Assembly (NCBI GenBank): GCA_949361645.1
Contig: OX442428.1
Coordinates: 1,316,084 to 1,380,083 of the forward strand
Length of the DNA: 64,000 nucleotides
Direction: 5' to 3'
Source: Spongilla lacustris
Taxonomy: Eukaryota > Porifera > Demospongiae > Spongillida > Spongillidae
Within the stretch, counting starts at the first letter, position 1. The number at the start of each line of letters is the position of its first letter. Of this stretch, positions 1 through 11,267 are shown in pieces. The notes below the pieces were generated by a model, which saw only the letters and a program-made list of their open reading frames with translations, was not told the DNA's origin and did not search any database. A program made the position numbers and the translations under genes.

Positions 1-324
1 ACTCGCGGACACGGTGTTAAGAAGGGTCTGGTACCCAGTGCATGTCTGAACATGTGCACACATGTATGTGCATGTATGTTGTACCACGATCACTCACCAC
101 TCAATCATGGAATATCACTTGCTCACCCTCATCCCCGAAATCTTCACTCATCACACTCTCCCCTCACACCAACACATCTACATAGCTTAGTTAGAACATC
201 TCCAACCTTGGGTGATACCACACAAGACACTAATCAATCCATCATTACGCTTGGAGGGGAGAAGGGAGGGAGAGGTTAGGAGGGGAGGAGGGAGTGGAGG
301 AGGGAGTGGAGGGAGTGGAGGGGG

Positions 325-588
325 TGGGAGGGGAGGGGAGGGGAGGGGAGGGGAGGGGAGGGGAGGGGAGGGGAGGGGAGGGGAGGGGAGGGGAGGGGAG
401 GGGAGGGGAGGGGAGGGGAGGGGAGGGGAGGGGAGGGGAGGGGAGGGGAGGGGAGGGGAGGGGAGGGGAGGGGAGGGGAGGGGAGGGGAGGGGAGGGGAG
501 GGGAGGGGAGGGGAGGGGAGGGGAGGGGAGGGGAGGGGAGGGGAGGGGAGGGGAGGGGAGGGGAGGGGAGGGGAGGGGAGGGGAGGGA
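325..588. repeat. (GGGGA)n pentanucleotide array
   Basis: About 50 uninterrupted GGGGA units follow a degenerate G-rich lead-in from about 255. The G-runs could form G-quadruplexes on the plus strand. Because the period is 5, open frames arise on both strands (PPLPS and EGRGG repeats); I regard these as repeat artefacts. The array lies downstream of the last visible exon of the EGF gene, probably in an intron. Confidence 0.95.
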
Positions 589-699
589 GCCTCCATTGCA
601 GCAGATAAAATCAGCAAACACACCCACCATCAGTTGTTGACAAGCAGCAATTAAACCAATGTCACCCACCCCACAGTGGTCATAACAAATGCCACTCAC

Positions 700-1063
700 C
701 ACAGCTACAATTGCTGTTAGAAGGCTTCTTGTTCTTTCCACACGACACCACACAATGCTTGCTCTCACACAGCCTTCCAGCATACCCAAGTGGACAGAGG
801 CAGGTGGACCCATTGCAAGTTCCTCCATTCAAGCAGCCACATACTGCGAGGAAATCAGTCGATTCATTACTCTGGATAATGATAGGGCTTACAGCTGCAG
901 TTGTCATCTGTGTACACAGTACTGTTACAGTCACATTGACAGCTGTCAGCAATGAGAGTCCCTCCATTAAAGCACTCCAGGGTACAGTTATTGGTGTCGT
1001 CACCTAGCAGGTGAGCATGGGTAACATGTATAATGCTGAAATGGTCGATGTTTTATGCTCCAT

Positions 1064-1138
<75 letters not shown>

Positions 1139-1210
1139 AATTACGTATCAAGCATGAATGGGTGACTGTGTCAATGTCATGCGTACAATGTCATGCGTAC
1201 ATGTACCTGC

Positions 1211-1278
<68 letters not shown>

Positions 1279-2003
1279 CAAGCATGCGCGCATGTGAGCA
1301 TATGCATTATGTCCTTAATTTATTTAATACTCACCGTAATCCTGGTCTTCCCCATATCCAACCTCGACGTAATCACCGCCATCTATCAAGTCGATGTGGT
1401 CGCGATAATCTGTATATAGAGGTGTTACGTGTACATGTATGTGTAATTTGTCCTCCGAACGGTGCGTTTAGTAAATTTAAATCGGAACTCACTGAGGCAA
1501 TGGCTCACTGGGTCGGCGTTGGCACGTGAGCCCCCCAAAGAATGCGCCGGGTTGACGCATGCTGCGCAATCGACTGTCGGTTTCAGCAGGTGATGGGGTG
1601 GACTCGCGAGGGGAACTTGTCTATTATCAGACCCTAATGTGCCCAGTAAACCCCCAAGAAAACCGGAAGACCAGACAACGGGAGTACCACCGATGCCTTG
1701 GACGTCGCATTCGAATTCATACTGACCATACACGGCTTTGCTCCCATTAATCGAATGAAATACCAATAGAGAAGCGTGGGTGTAGTGGCGCGCTTTTCCC
1801 GCCGCTCCGGCCAGGCACACCACTTGAAAGCGGTAGCCGTCTGGTCCATTTTCGAGTCGTACTGCCTCGCCGACATTTTCTGCTACCAGCTTCGTCACCA
1901 GTTCGTCGCCGAACGCGTCGCTGCACCCCAAAGTCTGACCGACCACTAACCTTATTGATAAGAACGCGATAAATGCGAGCGCGCTTCTCGCCACTTCGAC
2001 CAT
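700..2003 (-). CDS. Secreted EGF-repeat protein, 5' part (continues off the left edge)
   Basis: Four exons join in phase: 2003-1493, 1409-1335, 1003-893 and 843-700. The start at 2003 gives a signal peptide (MVEVARSALAFIAFLSIRLV, then VGQ). An in-frame ATG at 2030 would add nine residues and is less likely. The first exon encodes a cysteine-poor extracellular domain that I do not recognise; it ends with a CAACVNP motif and a later SHC. The last two exons each encode an EGF-like module (NNCTLECFNGG...CQCDC and CGCLNGGTCNG...CLCPLGYAGRLC). Every junction is phase 1, the usual arrangement for shuffled EGF exons. The intron between the EGF exons is only 49 bp. The donor at 699 (GTGAGT) shows that more exons follow to the left, but none is identifiable before the edge. 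Expected location is extracellular or cell surface. The EGF and signal-peptide calls are firm; the whole-protein identity is unknown. Confidence 0.75.
1066..1273. repeat. Two (TG)n microsatellites
   Basis: Nearly pure TG runs at about 1066-1135 and 1214-1273 lie in the intron between exons 2 and 3 of the EGF-repeat gene. Confidence 0.95.
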
Positions 2004-2204
2004 TGTAATACACGCATGGGCATAGTACACGTTGTTGAATCAGAGATAACATAATAGATGTACGTGTACATCCAAACATGTAACGTTGTTGGCGCCTTTT
2101 GTACTCAATACACGTCACTTCACAAACACGTGCACTTCAACTTAATATAAAACCAAAAATCAAGTGGTAGAATATTTTCATAATATGACATACGGTTTTT
2201 TTTT

Positions 2205-3068
2205 TCACTCTTTGAACATATCTAGCTCTGAAAGATGTCTGTGCAGAAAGTCATACACTGAATTGATGATACCCCAGGAAAGGAATGAACGTGTGTAGTT
2301 CAAGGAAACCCCTCTGTACAACTTCCTCAAATTCCCTCCTCTCTCCTTCCAGATGACATGGAATGTACTCCTGATGCCGCAGAACGGGCCACCGAGTGTT
2401 GCCTGCATCCTGTTCTTGACGACGTTCAGCGGGAAGAAGATCGTGCTCAGTAAGGCCCCCAGCCCGGCACCGCTGATGAACGCGCCACAAAGCTCTCCAA
2501 GCTCTGTCTCTTGAGCAGGCAAGATCCCTTGTATCGGCTCTCTTAAGCTGAAGAACAGGACGTTGCTGATCCCGTTGCGCAGCACAATGGCACTGACACC
2601 CCTGTAATACTCCTTCAACCCATGTGGTCTTAGTTCCCTCACCGCATGATAGGTGTTCTGAAGTTTCGACTCCTTCACCTGCAGGAGCACCTGTATCCTC
2701 TCCAAGGGAGTCAGAAGGGCCTCTGTGCAGCCCGCGCCAAACGCGGCAATGCAGTGCTGGACAGTGCGCGGTAGTCCCGGGGTCATGCCGTGGAGGGCAA
2801 CCCTGTACTGCGAATACGTGCCGAACATGATCGACACGGTCATCGTGCGCTGTATCAGCGGGGGGAGTAGCCCCCTAAAGATGTTCATCATGCCTTCGCC
2901 GTAGAGCTGGGCCACCGCCCTCCTCAGGCGCAAACCCTCCATCTGCTGGCGAAACATGACCTTGTACAGAGGGAACGTCACGACGATGTTCGCTACTGAC
3001 GCACCCGCACCGGCAACGTACTCAACGGCTACTTCGTCCACGTCGCTGTCTCGCGCTCGAAGCATCAT
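2205..3068 (-). CDS. SLC25A51: Mitochondrial carrier, SLC25A51/52-like (NAD+ transporter family)
   Basis: Single-exon 287-residue frame, close to the usual length of this family. Three carrier repeats are visible. Their signature segments are FPLYKVMFRQQ (repeat 1), TPLERIQVLLQ (repeat 2) and FPLNVVKNRMQ (repeat 3), each starting with the Pro-x-x-x-[KR] core. Other stretches match human SLC25A51 as I recall it: FRGLLPPLIQ, EYYRGV, RNGISNVLFFSLR and SWGIINSVYDFL. SLC25A51 carries NAD+ into the mitochondrial matrix and sits in the inner membrane. The start is a double ATG at 3068/3065 and either is plausible. No introns are apparent. Subfamily assignment is by resemblance; substrate specificity is inferred from the family. 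Confidence 0.9.
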   Translation of the reverse strand: MMLRARDSDVDEVAVEYVAGAGASVANIVVTFPLYKVMFRQQMEGLRLRRAVAQLYGEGMMNIFRGLLPPLIQRTMTVSIMFGTYSQYRVALHGMTPGLPRTVQHCIAAFGAGCTEALLTPLERIQVLLQVKESKLQNTYHAVRELRPHGLKEYYRGVSAIVLRNGISNVLFFSLREPIQGILPAQETELGELCGAFISGAGLGALLSTIFFPLNVVKNRMQATLGGPFCGIRSTFHVIWKERGGNLRKLYRGVSLNYTRSFLSWGIINSVYDFLHRHLSELDMFKE

Positions 3069-5098
3069 TTGTCACGGTTTCGCTGGTGGGCTGCGGACTG
3101 GACAAGTCTGCGTAGCATATATAAAAAGCAAGGTGAACGAATCGTAATTGAATCACATGACAACAACTAACACTCCCGTGCAAGGTCACACCCAGGGCCT
3201 TGGCTATCTTACAAATAGGGGTCATCGCTGCCTCCACACACACTCGTGGCGGTGTTTTCAATACCAGCCAGCACAAAGTACATACCATGTGCAACGCTTC
3301 ACTGCGCTTTAGGCTTTTGTACTCATATGGTACTAACAAAAACACAACAGTAGCATAACTGACCCCGCCTTAACTGTTGTTTTAAGCAGTCAGCAAAGGG
3401 TTAAATTTAGTGTCAACACACGTGAACCAGCTGCCAGAAAGACGGTACCCCACTGCACTACCGGTACCTCGGGTGTTTTATTATTTGGATCGACAGTTCA
3501 GATGCGGTAAACATATGAGGAGTGATTTAATTGTTTTCAATATGTCTAATTTCATATCACGTAAGGCTGGCCATTCCATGTAGCTATAGCACCGCCTGAC
3601 CATTATTCTAATTATCGGAACATTAAATATTAAATTTGAAATGGTTTCAATTTGATTAGAAAAGGTAATCTTTTTTGTCCCGATCCCCGAAGAACTCATT
3701 TCAAATCATAGTTGCGACACTCTGCCACTGAAGCTGCAGACCCTGCCGTCACTCCCGCTTCAGACAGAATTGAAGGGTTTAGCGGTGAGGTATTTAATGG
3801 TCTAGTCCCTATCTTGTGATGATAATGCTTGCCATTGCTATTACACATTCAGTTCGGCACTTACTTTGCCCACTAAAATCGCACATGTCACGGTTTTTGT
3901 GGTCCTCCGGTACCTCTCCGTAAAAAACTGATCCTTGCGGGACATAATTTTTTTTGGTGAGAAATAGAAAAGGTTGCTTTTGATCATGTAAATGATGCAT
4001 TTCGCACGTGTCCAACATATTGATATACAGCAATTGTCATGCCAACTTGAGCTAGAGGCAGAGGTCACAGCGGTTGCCTAGAGACTTTGTGTCACGTTCG
4101 CAGACCTTTGTGTAATAAAATGGAGACATTCCTGACAGTTTCATGATGAATTTTCATCCTCTAGTGCACTCATTTTGCGATAGAGCTAAGAAGTTGTCTT
4201 TGCATCGACATACTGTTAGGTTTAGGGTTAAGGTAAATACTACGTTATTGTGTGAGCAATGTGACAGTGTTTATACTAGTTGGGCGAGCCCGACCTTCAC
4301 GTACATGTATTGGGGTCCGAGCAGCCAGCCTATGCCTGAGGAGTTCCAGGGTGAAGTTGGAGGAGTGGCCTGGGTTTTGAGGATGGGGCTCCTCTTTATG
4401 GGATCATGCAATGAAACCGCACTCTTTCAGTTATTTATTTACTTAATTATATGCAAGGCTTAACATCTCTCTGATGAGTGAGGGCAAACTCTAGGGCGAT
4501 GCCGGTTATCTAGGTCCTAGATTATGTTAGTAGTGTATTAATTTTTAGTGTTATATTATCATTAGTGTTATAGCTGTGGTTTAGTGGTGTTATTTGTAAT
4601 CATAGTGTACTTGTGATATTATTACGTTCATATATTCTTGTAATTTTTGTGGTTTGTATGTTTTTGTGTTTTTGTGAAATAAATGTTATTTTTTTTACTT
4701 ATTATGAAATTGGGGGACCAAATCCAAACAGTTTTTGTACAGGCATATTGTGCAATCAGACAATGAATTTTGGCCAATCGGTATCAATGAATAATTGTAT
4801 AAATCAGCTTTGTTTTACTAGCAGAATGTATTTATGGGGCGATAATTGCCCACATTGAAATGCTGCATTCTGATTGGACTGCAATCCCCGTTGCAGCTTT
4901 TACAAAAAGTCTACAGGTTTGATACCCGACCTGTTCGAGTGTGGGAACGAGTGAGTGTTATTTCTAAGCGTCGGCATAGTTTTCAGTATTACATTGGCAA
5001 TAGCATGGATACTTAGCGATACTATGATCTGGTGCTAATCGTTATCATGACACTTCAAATCCTACCTGCTCGTTTCTGGAAAATTCTACATTATTGCG
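3069..5098. other. Intergenic stretch without recognisable gene
   Basis: It contains only short open frames (106 codons or fewer) lacking conserved motifs or convincing splice structure. Composition is AT-rich from about 4430 to 4720. The first few hundred bases must hold the upstream region of the carrier gene, but I see no defined promoter element. Confidence 0.6.
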
Positions 5099-5347
5099 TT
5101 AAGCCTGGTTCGCAATATAATTTGACGCAATATAATTTGACGCAAGCGCCCGCAATGCGACGCGATGAAAAGAAAAAAAACTCTGCCCTGGGCCCGGCAA
5201 TCATTTCTTAATAACCAACCAGTATCGGGCGTGTTTTATCGCTGCGACGTCGCATCGCGTCACAGGAATAGAAATATTTTCTATTCCTGTGTCAACCCAT
5301 CGCGTCGCATCGCGGGCACTTGTTTCATATTGTGAACCAGGCTTTAA
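5099..5347. mobile_element. Palindromic MITE with TTAA flanks
   Basis: The left end (TTAA then GCCTGGTTCGCAATAT) is matched in inverse at the right end (ATATTGTGAACCAGGCT then TTAA). The arms continue inward through the GCGACGCGATG motif and meet in a short central palindrome around AGAAATATTTTCT. The 249-bp span has no coding capacity, as expected of a non-autonomous DNA element. TTAA at both borders looks like the target-site duplication, which would suit a piggyBac-type mobiliser; the terminal sequence itself does not prove the superfamily. Confidence 0.8.
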
Positions 5348-5910
5348 GTCCTAATCGTGGCATCACACGCCGCATAAGTTCTTTGAGAGTAAGAATCGCA
5401 GCCATGTACCGTCGAGGAGCTAGTGTCAGCTAGGCTGCAGGCCGCCTACGTTGGTGATCGTGGTGATTTATAAAAATAAAAAATTAAATGCTTCATTCGA
5501 TCGATTCCGTTCCAAAAACGGACGAAAATGAATAATCACTATTAATCAGCTCCTTCCTGCCGCCATGCGTGATCTTGCAATTGCTATTCGCCGATTAATA
5601 TAATTTTATTCAGGCACAAAAAGTGGGGGGGGGGGGGGGGGGGGGGGGGCTAAGCCCCCCAAGATTAAAAGTGAGGGGGCTTTAGCCTCCCTTGCCCCCT
5701 CCCCCCTTCCTACGCCTATGCTTCTAAGTGTGTGACTAATGCCGGATTATTTTTAAACTAAATAAAATTACATGTTGCATGTTTGCAAAAAAAGAATAAA
5801 AAGTGACTGGGGTTTTCTTCCCAGACCCCACTGGGGGAGCTCACAGCGCATCCGGCCCAGACCTCCTTGCTGGTTTAGAGGAGCACGCCTCTGCCCCCAT
5901 GCATTATGCA
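5348..5910. repeat. Intergenic stretch with poly-G run and G/C-rich inverted segment
   Basis: The only notable content is a run of about 26 G at about 5624-5650. It is followed by complementary segments (AGCCCCCCAAGATT and GAGGGGGCT) and a C-rich tail up to about 5712. This resembles the end of a degenerate repeat element. No gene is seen. Confidence 0.6.
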
Positions 5911-6027
<117 letters not shown>

Positions 6028-6383
6028 CATAAAATCCTGGCATCTCCCTACTTCTACTATAACGTGTCTTTAGGGTGAAACTTATAGTGTACATGTTTAA
6101 GTATAGTGACCGGCCTCATCGAAATAGTAGTACCATTTCTTAGTTTGTGTTGTTTTTCTAAATTTAAGCCGGGGCATGAAAATAAAATTACGCACCAGAG
6201 ACTCTGCCGGGCAGAGACTGAAAAATAGACTAGTTACCGTGGCAGCTACATGTAAGTTCCGTTCCCACCAGATACTGCACCTTAGGCTATTGTCACCCAA
6301 TTAATTAATTATGTGACAATTAGGCACCGGTGGCTATTATTCGGTGCCTCCTAATAAACGTGCATTTCCGCTCTTCTGATCTT

Positions 6384-6391
6384 ATATAAGT
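6384..6391 (+). promoter_or_regulatory. Candidate TATA box of the left YHYH gene
   Basis: A TATATAAG sequence lies about 40 bp upstream of the ATG at 6429. That leaves a short 5' leader if transcription starts about 30 bp downstream. The right paralogue has no comparable TATA sequence at this place. Confidence 0.45.
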
Positions 6392-6428
6392 ACAAAAATA
6401 AACGCTCCTCATATTACAACAATCAATC

Positions 6429-7949
6429 ATGTACTGTCCACTGGTCAGTAATCACTCTATTTGATTGCGCATGCACCGATGATTCCTTCGACAGGTCCCT
6501 TTCGCCGCGCTATTTGCAGCTGCTTTGTTTGCGAAAGCTGGCGCCCAAACACCCGGCAACTGCACCACAGGACCGACGTGCCCGTTCAGCGCACCGTTCC
6601 AACCAGTGACCATTACAACGAACAATACGTACCGCTATGTTTCCACTACGGGCTGTCCTCCGTTCAACAATCCGGGCTGGCACACTCCCAACGCGGCTTG
6701 CATGGCGCAGCCACCGACAGTTTTCAAATTCCCACTCACTCCTGTTTATGCCGCTCAACCGATTTCGGTTGGTCAACAGGCCAGCGTTTACAATGGGGTC
6801 ACTTACCTTAAAAACAGCCCCGCCCCTCAACTCGGGGTACTGGGCGTGTTCATAAATGGTGTGAAGATATTCGGATTTGGGTCTCCTTGCGGATACAGTT
6901 CGACGTGCCCATCTACAGATCCAAGCGCACCAACGAATTACGTCGATGCCGTGCAATCGGAAGGACATACAACGGACAGCTGCGGAGGTCATGCCGATCC
7001 ACAATACCACTACCACATCCACTCGGGCTTGGGAATCAACAGCACTAGCCAACGGTTAGCCTGCAATCTCACAGCGGACGTCCCGGGACAGCACTCACAG
7101 CTTCTCGGGTGGATGATCGACGGGTTTGGCATGTACGGTCGCTACTCCCTTGGCGGTCAGGTGCCCACCCAGCTAGATTCCTGCCACGGGCACACCCACA
7201 ACATCAGTGGTGTTCCCACCTACCACTATCACCTCCCCGACGCCTTCCCTTGGACCATAGGGTGCTTCAAGGGGTGTCCCTTAGGTGTAAACAACCCGTC
7301 ATTTAACTCCTTGAGTTCTGTGTACCAGTGTCCCGCAGGACTGAGCACCGACCCTTCTCCTGTCTATGAGACAGACCCCGGTGCTAGTACTGCTACTAGC
7401 CCTGTGGCATCTGTGACCAGTCCCGCAGGACTGAGCACCGACCCTGCTACTAGCCCTGTGACCAGTCCCACAGGACTAAGCACCAACCCTGCTACTAGCC
7501 CTGTGACCAGTCCCACAGGACTAAGCACCAACCCTGCTACTAGCCCTGTGACCAGTCCCGCAGGACTAAGCACCAACCCTGCTACTAGCCCTGTGACCAG
7601 TCCCACAGGACTAAGCACCAACCCTGCTACTAGCCCTGTGACCAGTCCCACAGGACTAAGCACCAACCCTGCTACTAGCCCTGTGACCAGTCCCACAGGA
7701 CTAAGCACCAACCCTGCTACTAGCCCTGTGACCAGTCCCGCAGGACTAAGCACCAACCCTGCTACTAGCCCTGTGACCAGTCCCACAGGACTGAGCACTG
7801 ACCCTGCTACTAGCGCTGTGGCATCTGTGACCAGTACTACTCAAAATGGTGCCAGTAACAGTGTGGTTGGAGCACAGAGCAGCTTACATGTAATGGCAGC
7901 AACCAGCCTGATACTGCCTGTGGTATGTATTAGTCTAATGTTTAGCTGA
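6429..7949 (+). CDS. Secreted YHYH-domain protein, long copy with serine/threonine/proline repeats
   Basis: Two exons, 6429-6443 and 6495-7949, separated by a 51-bp intron (donor GTCAGT), give 489 residues. The tiny first exon (MYCPL) plus the start of exon 2 forms a signal peptide (VPFAALFAAALFAKAGA). The mature part carries two YHYH motifs (QYHYHIHSG and TYHYHLPD), CHGHTH and many cysteines. This matches the YHYH protein family, whose histidines suggest metal binding; its biochemical role is unknown. The C-terminal third is a 15-residue repeat (core SPVTSPTGLSTNPAT), about nine copies, likely an O-glycosylated stalk. A hydrophobic tail (MAATSLILPVVCISLMFS) suggests a GPI signal or membrane tail. 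It is paralogous to the gene at 12868, which lacks the stalk. The first-exon model is supported by the same arrangement in the paralogue. Confidence 0.85.
7420..7810 (+). repeat. Coding minisatellite, 45-bp unit
   Basis: About nine tandem 45-bp units keep the reading frame and encode the 15-residue Ser/Thr/Pro repeat. Units differ mainly at CCCGCA versus CCCACA (Ala/Thr) and at CTGAGC versus CTAAGC. The array is absent from the paralogue, where sequence passes directly from the DPGAS codons to SVVGAQ. Confidence 0.95.
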
Positions 7950-9365
7950 TTTGAGTTTCTGACTGGAGTAGATTTTCTCTGGGTTTTTTTTTTTTTTTCT
8001 CCTTCTGTTGTTTTATTTTTGTGTGTGTGTTTCAGATGAATAATGTGTATTTATAAATTTAAAAATTTAAATCATCGCTTGGGGTGGCTGTGTTGTTGTT
8101 TGACTTCTGTGTTCTTTGTAAGTTCTGCTATTTTTATGTCCTTGATTTTAACCAAGTGCTCCAAACGAGTAATTTTCATGTGCAACAGAGCTGCAGAGAA
8201 GAGAAATATATAAAAGCAGTGTTATGATTAACGGAATACATGTAGTCTTTACAAAGGACGATCCAGAGAGAAGTAGGCTTATATTACCTCCACTTCACTC
8301 TTAACCACTCCCTCCAAATCACACCCACATATTGAATGCAAGTGCTTTAGGGTTGTAGAACGTAAGTACAACTGATTATTACTAGGCATTACATAAAGAT
8401 AACTACATAATGGCATTAATAAATACAGTAAACGTGCTACAAATAATCAGTGGCGTGTATAGTCTGTTTTATGCAAACTATTTCTGTTTAAAAAAAGTAC
8501 ATTACATAGAGCCTAAAGGCGTTTCTTCACTAGCAACCGCAATCCGGATTGATCCGGATTGAGGGTGCGTCCACACTAGCTAATTATAAAATCCAAATGC
8601 TAAAATGAACAAAAATAAAATTGGGTTTTGCTATTATTACTAAAACATGCCTGACTTGATATGTGGGTCTTGATTTAGTTCAGACAATAACATTAAACAT
8701 ACACATGCTTAGGGAGGCACCCAAAGTGAAACAAAATCCCTCCTCCTCCTCCTCCTCCCCATCCATTCCCAACAAGCAAAATACACTTAGGATTATATTG
8801 CACAAGATTTGGGAAACTTTTTTTACAACTGTCCAAGAATAAATAACTGGAGACAAAATACCATAGATACCATAGTTCTGGTATTTCCTTTTAGCCCATC
8901 CACAGGACTACCCCATACCAAGTGTGTGCCATCTTCCTCAAGGTACTGTGCACACTTGTACCATCAACTTGACAATACATTTTCTTCTTGATACAAAATT
9001 TATGATGTGCTTAAAATGTCCCTTTACTGTTTACATCCACAGGGTCCCAAATAATTTCCATATGACATGAAAATCTGCACACTGGATTCTGACCTGTAGC
9101 TCTTTTAAATTCCAACACTCCATAATACCCTTCCTCACCTTACTGTGCATTAAAAACAATCCTAAGTTTTATGTTGCAACACTAATGACTTGACATTCAT
9201 ACACGACATTCCATCTTGGCTTCATGAATAACCTTGCAGTTTGTGATGAGGTTATGTGGATATGCCATAAACAGGTGACAACATGACACCCAGAGCATTT
9301 GCACTTGTAACAAGCTTGCAAATCTAAATCCCATTAGCTTCACTGTGAGTAAAGTGAATGTTTAC

Positions 9366-10034
9366 CTCATCCAGTGCTCTCCCATTAGGAAAGTCGGAGA
9401 CAAGCCGAGCAGGATCATACAACCCATCCTGCAGATGCATATTGGAATATAGATCTTCTGTTGTCACACTTTCCAGCCTTGAATGGTTTGTCAGATACAG
9501 CTCCATCTGGTGTTGTAAGGGCATTGTAAAAAAAAAAAAAAATCAGGCTCAGTATTCACGACCTGTCTACGGAAAGGGTCCTCCTGTCTTGTGCATGTAT
9601 CTTGCATGAGTAGCATTGTAGGACTCGATGCATGCCTGCATGGACAATTACTGCCACACTTCAGACACTGTCACGTTTCTGCCAATCGTTTGACAACGGA
9701 GGCTAAATGATATCATTACCTTGCTTACACCATGGATGCATTTATATACGAAAGAAATATTAATATCACATTATGGAATTATCCTGGAAATACATTTGAC
9801 CATATAGATGTACATGTACACAAAAGGTGATTTGGGCATCATATTGGGTTTGTTTAACAGTCCCAATTGATGGTAACTAAGTGCCCATGGGGAGCAGAAT
9901 ACAGAAATGCAGAGAGGGACTCACCCTTCCCTTGAAAACATGAAGTATGTATTCAACCACCCCTGGCTTGCTGGTAACCACACCTTGCAGAAGGTCATCA
10001 GGTACAGAGAAACCCAATTTTGAAAAAACCTTCC
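9366..10034 (-). pseudogene. Truncated SPEF1-like relic (exons 3 and 4 only)
   Basis: The segments 10034-9925 and 9506-9366 match exons 3 and 4 of the SPEF1-like gene at 17185-14929, including splice sites. Both still read open (LQGVVTSKPGVVEYILH and MELYLTNHSRLESVTTEDLY). The first two exons, encoding the N-terminal half of the CH domain, are missing upstream because the duplicated segment ends at about 10045. Exon 5 is deleted downstream. No start codon or complete domain is possible, so I call it a duplication relic, probably not translated. Confidence 0.8.
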
Positions 10035-10045
10035 CTAGTGAAAGA

Positions 10046-11139
10046 TGAAAGGAATTACTGATATTATAAATTATAAATATTACATACCTACATTTAGCAC
10101 AGAATTTCAGCAGGCAGGTAATTTGCTAAATAATGTAGGTCTGTAACTCTGTCTGTAATATTTATAATTTAATGAATGCATAATATCCGTCATTTCTTGT
10201 TTCCTTACTTTTTACTCGATTGCTGTTTACAAATCCTACATCACCAATTAAATTTTTACATCCTGTTTCACTTCTTTTTTTTTCCCCCGGCGGGTTCCGA
10301 CATATACATTGCAAGCCAGGTTATTTTGAAAGGCAAGGGGACCCCTATAAAGAAGAAGTAGTGGAGGAGCGGAGGTATTAGTAGTGAAGGAACAACATAT
10401 TATGCTCAGACCACAAATGCCCTTACCCTGGCTCCAACCAGAGCATCATGATATTTAATGCCATTTTCTAATGCCTAACACTTTAAACCGCTATGGATTA
10501 CCAGCTACCAAAATTGGTTTATCAGGATCAACCTAAGCATAGCACACCCACACCCCCATCATGAAACTATCCTCACATGATTCAAAGCCATCTTCTCTTG
10601 ACTGAAGGTACGCATGCGTTCGCCATCAGGATTAATCACCATTAATGTCTGTCCTTGATGGGAGGATGTATATGATTAAAGCATTCACACCAAAGATGCT
10701 TACCAGATTGCTTGCCATTTTCATAAGTGGTGTGCAAAAGAACCACCACTGAGTACAGCACAGAATAGGTCTACCATCATGGCCAAACTGTATCCATGAT
10801 ATCCAGCTGTGTTGGGGCAAACAGGTGGAGAAGGAAGTGATTCGTGAAGGAGGGGAAGGAAGAAGAGAGGGAGAGGAGAGAGGAATGGAAGGGAGAAGAG
10901 GAGGAGATGAGAGGAAGGGAGGAGGAGAAGGGAGGATAGGAGGTGAAGGGAGGATGGGAAGAGAGAAGAGAATGGGGAGAGGAAGGGAAGGGAAAAGGGA
11001 ACGAAGAATGAGAAGAGGTAGTGGAGAGGGGGAGGAGGTGAAGGGAGGATGGGAGGTGAAGGGAGGAGGGGAAGGGAAGAGGGGAAGGGTCTAAGAAGGA
11101 GAAGGAAGCTGCTTGAAGAAAACGAAGTTGATCAGTGAT
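10046..11139. repeat. Intergenic stretch with GA-rich purine tract
   Basis: Bases 10046-10826 hold no recognisable gene. From about 10827 to 11100 the plus strand is almost entirely purine (GGAGA/GGAAG units of irregular period), a potential triplex or H-DNA former. Open frames through the tract are compositional. Confidence 0.8.
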
Positions 11140-11234
11140 CACAGGAAAAAGTTATAAACGTCCAGCCTGGATTTTTTAGGCTGGTTTAAAAAAAAAAAAA
11201 ACCCATCCTAATGGCGTAAAAACCCAGGGCCGCC

Positions 11235-11267
<33 letters not shown>

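Larger units (their letters stand above)
6429..10045. repeat. Left copy of a ~3.6-kb segmental duplication
   Basis: Sequence from the YHYH start to about 10045 is repeated at 12868-16625 with high identity. It covers the YHYH gene, its 3' region (including a CTCC/TCC run at about 8743) and exons 3-4 of a SPEF1-like gene on the minus strand. This copy has gained about 80 bp near 8515-8590 (with CGGATTGATCCGGATTG and GTGCGTCCACACTAGC, resembling a degraded transposon). It lacks the ~800 bp that hold SPEF1 exon 5 in the other copy. Confidence 0.9.

Noticed and set aside
187..828. 213-codon proline-rich frame on the minus strand
   Set aside because: Mostly translation of the GGGGA array; the real minus-strand exon here is the EGF frame 843-700, in a different frame.
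4143..4858. Two frames of 81-106 codons in the 4.1-4.9 kb region
   Set aside because: Low complexity or AT-rich, with no motif, splice continuation or homology I can recognise.
4905..4960. Possible tRNA-like TTCGAG/GGTTTGATACC segment
   Set aside because: No complete cloverleaf (acceptor, D and anticodon arms) could be formed around it.
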